Source: Deltaproteobacteria bacterium
Lineage (GTDB): Bacteria > Myxococcota > Polyangia > Haliangiales > Haliangiaceae
Direction: 5' to 3'
Assembly: GCA_018262455.1 (NCBI GenBank)
Contig: JAGSPR010000185.1
Coordinates: forward strand, 1-12,199
Length of the DNA: 12,199 bases
Under the pieces are notes generated by a model. It saw only the letters and a program-made list of their open reading frames with translations, searched no databases and had not been told where the DNA came from. Shown piece after piece: positions 8,162 to 12,199 of this stretch. The first letter of the stretch is position 1. Each line of letters opens with the position of its first letter. The position numbers were made by a program, and so were the translations under genes.

Positions 8162-9856
8162 ATGCGACGTCTGCTCGCGCTGTCTCTCTGTGCCCGTGGG
8201 GCTGCCTGTGGCCTGGCCGCGTGCGGGGGTGAAGACGCGCCCGTCGGCCCCGTGGTCGCGCACGTCACGCATTACGACTACACGTTCGACGTCGACAGCC
8301 GTGCCGCGCACGCGACGGTGACCGCCGCGATCGACGAGCCAGGCAACTGCTTGACGCTGCCGTATCGCGCCGAGGGCCTCGACCCCGCGACGCTCCGGGT
8401 CGACGGCAGGGCGCCCGAGAGTGCGTCGCAAGGTGCCAGCGAGCTCACCCTGTGCGGCGGCGGCCATCCTGCCGGCGAGACGATGACCCTCGAGACAGAC
8501 CTGACGATCCCGATGGAGACGCTGTCGACCAGCCAGGTCGGCTACTCGATCCGCAATGACGCCGAGGGGAACCCGTTCTACTACCTGGTGAGCTGGGTGG
8601 GCGGCTGCGACCAGTTCGGGCCGTGCGATAGCCGGCCCGACAAGTTCGCGACGTACACGTTCCATGTCACGCACGCAGCGACGCTCAAGGCGCGATGCGC
8701 TGGCACGATCACCGAGGTCAGCCCGACCGAGACCCAGTGCGACTTCGTCCACGACGGGGGGCCGACGTACTCGACGTTCGGGGTCGCGGCGTATCCGGCG
8801 TGGACGCAGACCGACAAGGGCATGTGGGGCTCGGCGAAGGTGACGATCTACGATCGCGCGTCGACCACGATCGCTGCCGCGATCGATCCTGCGTACCACG
8901 CAGGCTTCATCACCTTCATGGAGTCGACGTTCGGGCCGTACCCGTTCGGCGACGAGCTGCGCGTGCTCACCGCGCCGACGTACTGGAGCGGCTTCGAGCA
9001 TCCCGGCAATATCGTGCTCGACGACAAGCTCGCGAAGACGCGGTCGTCGTACCTCCACCCGGTGGCGCACGTGCTCGATCACGAGATGGCTCACCAGTGG
9101 GCAGGTGATCAGACGACGATCGCGGACACGTACGACTTCGTGTGGAAGGAGTCGATGGCCGAATACCTCGCGTTCGTGCACGAGGACATGGCCGACCCGC
9201 CAGCCGCGCGCGCGACCGCGAACGCGTGGAAGCTGTTCTCGGCGAACGCGCAGTTCTTCCCCGTGCCGGACGAGAAACCTGCGCTGTTCGACTACTACGG
9301 TGACGTCTACGGGCCCGGACCGATGATCTTGTTTCGCCAGCTCGAGGTGCTGTCCTCGCGCGCCCAGGTGATCGCGGCGCTCCAGAGCGTGCTCGGTACG
9401 CCGCGCGCGCTGTCCGTGAACGAGCTCGTCGCGGCACTCGAAGCCTCGACCGGGCTCTCGCTCGCCGACTATGTGGCCGGATGGATCCACGGAACGGGCG
9501 CGCCCGACTTCCCGAGGATCGCGCTGACCTACACGTCCGCCTCCAGCACGCTGACGGTGAACCAGACCAACCCGAGCAACCGGACCTGCAAGTTCCACGT
9601 GGCGCTCGTCGGTCCCGATCCCGTGGTCGATCGCTTGCTGGTCGAGGTCGATACGTTCCGGAACGGGACCGCTCAGAGTCTTTCCGTCCCCGCTCCTGCC
9701 TTCCCGGTGATGTCGACCGAGCTCGATCCGCTCCACGAGTGCCTGGTCTTCCTGACCAACGCGCCGCGAACGCGCCCACGACGCAACCCCTGGCTCGCGG
9801 ATCCAGCGGGGCACGATGCCCCAGTGGATCGATCGACCTCATCGCCGTTGCCCTAG
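8162..9856 (+). CDS. M1-family zinc metallopeptidase, lipoprotein
   Basis: 564 residues. The start MRRLLALSLCARGAACGLAAC is a lipoprotein signal ending in a perfect lipobox LAAC (Cys21), so the enzyme is predicted to be anchored facing the periplasm or outside. Residues ~35-215 are the N-terminal beta-sandwich. The catalytic domain has HEMAHQW (His307, Glu308, His311) and Glu330, giving HExxH-x18-E, the M1 zinc site. The substrate-binding GAMEN loop is replaced by GFEHPGN (277-283), keeping the glutamate (Glu279). The tyrosine in DVYGPGPMIL lies where the catalytic Tyr is expected. A small beta domain follows from ~455, and the large helical C-terminal domain of aminopeptidase N is absent. 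M1 enzymes remove N-terminal residues from peptides. The last ~31 residues are Arg/Pro-rich, with less GC-biased codons, and look unconserved. GTG 8111 would add 17 residues before the signal and is rejected. Confidence 0.9.
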   Translation: MRRLLALSLCARGAACGLAACGGEDAPVGPVVAHVTHYDYTFDVDSRAAHATVTAAIDEPGNCLTLPYRAEGLDPATLRVDGRAPESASQGASELTLCGGGHPAGETMTLETDLTIPMETLSTSQVGYSIRNDAEGNPFYYLVSWVGGCDQFGPCDSRPDKFATYTFHVTHAATLKARCAGTITEVSPTETQCDFVHDGGPTYSTFGVAAYPAWTQTDKGMWGSAKVTIYDRASTTIAAAIDPAYHAGFITFMESTFGPYPFGDELRVLTAPTYWSGFEHPGNIVLDDKLAKTRSSYLHPVAHVLDHEMAHQWAGDQTTIADTYDFVWKESMAEYLAFVHEDMADPPAARATANAWKLFSANAQFFPVPDEKPALFDYYGDVYGPGPMILFRQLEVLSSRAQVIAALQSVLGTPRALSVNELVAALEASTGLSLADYVAGWIHGTGAPDFPRIALTYTSASSTLTVNQTNPSNRTCKFHVALVGPDPVVDRLLVEVDTFRNGTAQSLSVPAPAFPVMSTELDPLHECLVFLTNAPRTRPRRNPWLADPAGHDAPVDRSTSSPLP

Positions 9857-9870
9857 TCGTTTGCAGGCCG

Positions 9871-9898
9871 CAAAAGGCCCCAACGGCACGGCCTTTTG
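9871..9898. terminator. Inverted repeat, probable terminator between M1 peptidase and Cys-repeat lipoprotein
   Basis: CAAAAGGCC (9871-9879) and GGCCTTTTG (9890-9898) form a perfect nine-pair stem with a ten-base loop, 14 bases after the peptidase stop. The closing U4 gives an intrinsic-terminator shape that could work in both directions. It ends one base before the proposed -10 element of the next gene, so it could instead serve as an operator. Confidence 0.6.
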
Positions 9899-9899
9899 A

Positions 9900-9905
9900 T
9901 ATCGA
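9900..9905 (+). promoter_or_regulatory. Candidate -10 element (TATCGA) for the Cys-repeat lipoprotein
   Basis: TATCGA, inside the palindrome ATCGAT region, ends six bases before ATG 9912, and no Shine-Dalgarno sequence is present. Upstream DNA is the terminator stem, so any -35 contact would fall within the hairpin. None resembles TTGACA. Confidence 0.45.
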
Positions 9906-9911
9906 TGCCGC

Positions 9912-10970
9912 ATGCGCATTGCTTTGAATCTGGTATCTCGGCGCCGTCTCGTGTTGGCGACCATGCTCCTCGCGGTCGCGACCCTGGCGGGCTGCGGCAA
10001 GGGCCTCCCCGGTGGGGGGAGCCTCCCCGGTGGTGACAAGGTCCCCGGCGGTTTGCCTGGTGGCGGCGGTGGCGAGTCCGGGATGGTCGACCCGAACACC
10101 TGCGGTAACTACGCGGGCTCCGAGGCCGGTCGCAGGCTGAAGGCGTTCCTCCAGGCCACCAAGGACCTCGAGGCGCAGACCGAGGAGACCGTCAAGGTCG
10201 TCAAGCAGAGCTGCATCCTCATCGGCAACGAGATCGGGATGACCGAGCTCGACTACAAGGGCGAGACCAAGGACATCTGCGCCACGGTGTACGGCCGCGT
10301 GACCGAGAACCTCAAGGTCGCGTTCAAGTCGAAGGCGGCGCTCAAGATCAAGTACAAGCCGGCGGTGTGCCGCCTCAGCGTTGATGCGACGGCCAAGGCC
10401 GCGGCGGAGTGCGAGGGCAAGGCGTCGGCGGATGTCGGCGCGTCGTGCAGCGGCGTGTGCAACGGCAAGTGCGATGGCACGTGCGCGGGCAAGGCCGGCA
10501 CCGGCGGTTCGGGCGGCGAGTGCAACGGCGAGTGCAAGGGCACCTGCCACGGCACGTGCGAAGGCCACGCGGACGTCAAGGCGTCGGCGCAGTGCAAGGC
10601 GAGCGCAGAGGTTCACGCCTCGGCCGACCTCGAGTGCACCGAGCCCGAGCTCGACATCGCGTTCGACGCCAAGCTCGTCGTCGACAAGGCCAAGGCCGAG
10701 ATGACGATCAAGGGCCTCAAGGCCGGCCTGCCGAAGATCCTGTCGGTCAAGGCGCGCCTCGTGCCACTCAAGCACGCCGTCGAGACGTGGGCGAGCTCGG
10801 CCACCGAGCTGTCGAGCATGGGCATCACGGCCCTCAGCTCGTTCAAGGACCAGGCGACGTGCGTCGGCGGCCAGATCGCCGCCGCTGCGAGCCTGATCTC
10901 GAAGATCAATGCCAACGTGTCGGTCTCGGTCGAGGTCTCGGCCTCGGCGAGCGGCACGGTCGGCGGCTGA
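9912..10970 (+). CDS. Cys-rich lipoprotein with two (CxGx)4 blocks, unknown function
   Basis: 352 residues. A long signal peptide with Arg-rich start ends in the lipobox LAGC (Cys28). Residues 31-56 form a Gly/Pro linker with repeated LPGG words. Residues ~60-165 look helical with Cys64, 101, 123 and 153. The centre holds two blocks of four Cys-x-Gly-x units: Cys179/183/187/191 and Cys204/208/212/216, joined by the nine-residue linker AGTGGSGGE. Ala/Ser/Lys-rich segments follow, then a helical C-terminal part (~250-335, one Cys at 317) and a Val/Ser/Ala tail. Seventeen cysteines in total are unusual for a Gram-negative lipoprotein. They may form disulfides or bind metal; nothing in the sequence decides which. 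I do not recognise a named family. It is a single-gene unit, bounded by terminators on both sides, with a TA hexamer and no Shine-Dalgarno before ATG 9912. Confidence 0.88.
   Translation: MRIALNLVSRRRLVLATMLLAVATLAGCGKGLPGGGSLPGGDKVPGGLPGGGGGESGMVDPNTCGNYAGSEAGRRLKAFLQATKDLEAQTEETVKVVKQSCILIGNEIGMTELDYKGETKDICATVYGRVTENLKVAFKSKAALKIKYKPAVCRLSVDATAKAAAECEGKASADVGASCSGVCNGKCDGTCAGKAGTGGSGGECNGECKGTCHGTCEGHADVKASAQCKASAEVHASADLECTEPELDIAFDAKLVVDKAKAEMTIKGLKAGLPKILSVKARLVPLKHAVETWASSATELSSMGITALSSFKDQATCVGGQIAAAASLISKINANVSVSVEVSASASGTVGG
10446..10568 (+). repeat. Coding repeat: (CxGx)4 - 9-residue linker - (CxGx)4
   Basis: Twelve-base units encode CSGV, CNGK, CDGT, CAGK, then after AGTGGSGGE come CNGE, CKGT, CHGT, CEGH. 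Cys and Gly are invariant in all eight units, with the x positions polar or small. The two blocks align unit for unit, which suggests duplication of a four-unit block. Confidence 0.9.
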
Positions 10971-10979
10971 TCTCCCATA

Positions 10980-10996
10980 CGAGTCGTAGCGACTCG
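10980..10996 (+). other. Small hairpin between stop codon and terminator
   Basis: CGAGTCG-TAG-CGACTCG is a perfect seven-pair inverted repeat nine bases after the lipoprotein stop, followed by another GACTC. It has no U-tract and may protect the 3' end of the mRNA or simply precede the true terminator. Confidence 0.5.
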
Positions 10997-11005
10997 ACTC
11001 GCCTT

Positions 11006-11039
11006 GGGCCAGGTCTTCGGACCTGGCCCTTCGTGTTTT
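11006..11039 (+). terminator. Rho-independent terminator of the Cys-repeat lipoprotein gene
   Basis: GGGCCAGGTC (11006-11015), a TTCG tetraloop and GACCTGGCCC (11020-11029) form a perfect ten-pair stem, followed by TTCGTGTTTT. The UUCG loop closed by C-G is the especially stable form. It is the clearest intrinsic terminator in the window. Confidence 0.92.
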
Positions 11040-11097
11040 CGGGGCAGGCTCGTGTGGTCGGCGGCGGTCGGGGCTGGCGCTGGTGGCCCCTTTGGTG

Positions 11098-11103
11098 TAG
11101 CTA
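11098..11103 (+). promoter_or_regulatory. Candidate -10 element (TAGCTA) before the Gly/Arg-rich gene
   Basis: TAGCTA ends six bases before ATG 11110 and no Shine-Dalgarno sequence is present. The sequence TTGG-T-G-TAGC just upstream resembles TTGG-C-GC-TAGC before the transporter operon. The rest of the 11040-11097 gap is GT-rich with no other feature seen. Confidence 0.45.
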
Positions 11104-11109
11104 GCCCCC

Positions 11110-12199
11110 ATGAAGACGCTCACCGAGTTCTCGACGTTGACCCTGCGCAAGGCTGCAGCTGCCCGCGCGGCGGCCCGCAGCGGGAGAACGGTCACCGATA
11201 GCGAGCTGGCCCAGGCGGCGAGCGAAGACGCGGCCAACAAGGACGCCGTCGCGGCGAGTGAGGCTCCGGCCGACGCTGGCGAAGCCAGCCCCGGCGAGCC
11301 GGGCGAGCTCGGCGACGAGGTCAGCGCCGACGGCTCCAGCGAGCCTGGGGCCGGGGAAGCCGACGCATCGGCGGTTGACGCTGCTGCGCCAGAGGCCGAG
11401 GCCGCCGCGAAGACGCCAGATCCCGCGGTCGAGGCGGTTGCCACCGCGCTTTCGGTGCAGCCCGACCGGGCAGCGCGGCTGCTCGAGGCGCTCGACATCG
11501 TGGGCAACGCGATCGACCAGGTGCGCCTGGTCCGGGTCTATCAGGGTGAGCAAGGCCCGTGGGGCGCGGTGTCGCGTGGCGAGTTCCACTACGTGATCGA
11601 TCGCGTGGGCGGCAAGGCTCGCGGCCGAGCACGCGAGGAGCGCGGCGGTGACCGTGGCGGTCGCAGCGACCGTGGTGGCCGCGGCGGTGGCGGTCCCGGC
11701 GGTGGCGGTGGCGGCGGCGGCGGCGCGTTCGGCGGCCCCGGCGGTGATCGCAAGCCCCGCGGGCTCGGTAGCCTCAAGCACGGCGGTCCCAAGGAAGCGC
11801 CGAAAGAAGATGATCGAGTCGGTCGTGGCGAGATGCCGCGCGCCGGGATTGGCTGGCAGCTCACCGCTTCACCGCCCAGCTTCGGGGGCGGGGCCGGCGG
11901 TGGCCGTGGCGGCCCGCGGCGTGATTCACGAGGGCCGCGTCGTGACGGCGGCGGTCCCGGTGGCCCACGTGGCCCCCGGAGCTTTGGCGGCGGCCCCGGC
12001 GGCGGTGGCCCCGGCGGCGGTGGGCCCGGTGGGCCCGGCGGCTATGGCGGTGGCCCCGGCGGCGATCGACCGCGCGGGCGTGGTCCACGGCCCGAGGGTG
12101 GATATGGTGGCGGCGATCGTGGTCCAAGGCTTGGTGCCGATGGTCAGCCCCTGCCCCCGCGCGAGGCCCGGCCGCCGCGGCCGCCTCAGGAGCCCCGGC
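11110..12199 (+). CDS. Gly/Arg-rich, mostly disordered protein with small conserved-looking core (truncated by window edge)
   Basis: The frame from ATG 11110 stays open for 363 codons to the window end without a stop. Residues 1-30 ([20 protein letters not shown] and on) are a basic Ala-rich helix. Residues ~31-102 are an acidic Ala/Glu/Gly linker. Residues ~103-167 look folded, with [22 protein letters not shown] and [16 protein letters not shown]. From ~168 the protein is Gly/Arg/Pro-rich with repeated RGG, RGPR and GGPGG words, interrupted only by a short island [18 protein letters not shown] (240-257). RGG-type segments in other proteins bind RNA and promote condensates; whether that applies here is inference. 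No signal peptide or membrane segment, so probably cytoplasmic. The MKTLTEFS opening and the EFHYV core recall an uncharacterised family that I associate with myxobacteria, from memory only. Codon use is as GC-rich as its neighbours, supporting a real gene despite low complexity. Confidence 0.8.
   Translation, partial: MKTLTEFSTLTLRKAAAARAAARSGRTVTDSELAQAASEDAANKDAVAASEAPADAGEASPGEPGELGDEVSADGSSEPGAGEADASAVDAAAPEAEAAAKTPDPAVEAVATALSVQPDRAARLLEALDIVGNAIDQVRLVRVYQGEQGPWGAVSRGEFHYVIDRVGGKARGRAREERGGDRGGRSDRGGRGGGGPGGGGGGGGGAFGGPGGDRKPRGLGSLKHGGPKEAPKEDDRVGRGEMPRAGIGWQLTASPPSFGGGAGGGRGGPRRDSRGPRRDGGGPGGPRGPRSFGGGPGGGGPGGGGPGGPGGYGGGPGGDRPRGRGPRPEGGYGGGDRGPRLGADGQPLPPREARPPRPPQEPR

Noticed and set aside
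8967..11507. Very long minus-strand open frame (846 codons) under the M1 peptidase, Cys-repeat lipoprotein and Gly/Arg-rich genes
   Set aside because: It crosses three well-supported plus-strand genes and a clear terminator, and its translation is Arg/Ala/Ser-rich low complexity without domains. Long antisense frames are expected in GC-rich coding DNA.
11690..12110. GGC/GGT-rich DNA as a possible non-coding or satellite-like repeat
   Set aside because: The frame from 11110 stays open through it for over 1 kb with consistent Gly/Arg/Pro coding and two non-repetitive islands, so it is best read as a low-complexity coding region.

Overview
The window is GC-rich (third codon positions mostly G or C) and gene-dense. 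It looks like chromosomal DNA of a Gram-negative bacterium with an elaborate cell envelope. My best guess is Myxococcota (order Polyangiales/Haliangiales, Kofleriaceae-like). The guess rests on GC content, the many lipoproteins, an AgmX/PglI-like TonB-related domain next to an OmpA-like lipoprotein, a Cys-repeat lipoprotein and a Gly/Arg-rich protein beginning MKTLTEFS. This is inference from family resemblance, not a database match.

Layout. (1) 1-277, minus strand: the N-terminal part of a glutathione S-transferase, cut by the window edge. (2) 355-1696, plus strand: a tight three-gene unit made of an OmpA/Pal-like lipoprotein, a small lipoprotein with an AgmX/PglI-type C-terminal domain, and a thioredoxin-fold [2Fe-2S] ferredoxin-like protein. 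(3) 1837-6417, plus strand: a four-gene MacAB/LolCDE-type transporter operon, with ATPase, permease 1 (with an extra N-terminal membrane segment), permease 2, and a HlyD/MacA-like periplasmic adaptor. No outer-membrane TolC gene is present. (4) 6510-8108: a Ppx/GppA phosphatase with a C-terminal HD domain. (5) 8162-9856: a lipoprotein of the M1 zinc aminopeptidase family. (6) 9912-10970: a secreted lipoprotein carrying eight Cys-x-Gly-x units, followed by a textbook TTCG-loop terminator. (7) 11110 to the end: a Gly/Arg-rich, largely disordered protein, truncated by the window edge.

How the genes work together: most products act at the envelope (peptidoglycan anchoring, export across the inner membrane and periplasm, periplasmic proteolysis, a lipoprotein of unknown role). 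The transporter genes are clearly one functional complex. The others look like independent transcription units.

The most general observation concerns translation starts. Six genes that begin transcription units have no Shine-Dalgarno sequence. Instead each has a TA-containing hexamer whose T lies exactly 12-14 bases before the start codon (TACAGC, TAGCCT, TAGCGT, TACTCG, TATCGA, TAGCTA). Operon-internal genes mostly have ordinary Shine-Dalgarno sequences. This fits leaderless mRNAs with a -10 box placed to start transcription at the start codon, and it decides three start codons here. The other notable items are the (CxGx)4-linker-(CxGx)4 lipoprotein, the Gly/Arg-rich protein and the unusual two-permease transporter. 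I saw no tRNA, rRNA, CRISPR array, insertion sequence or phage gene.
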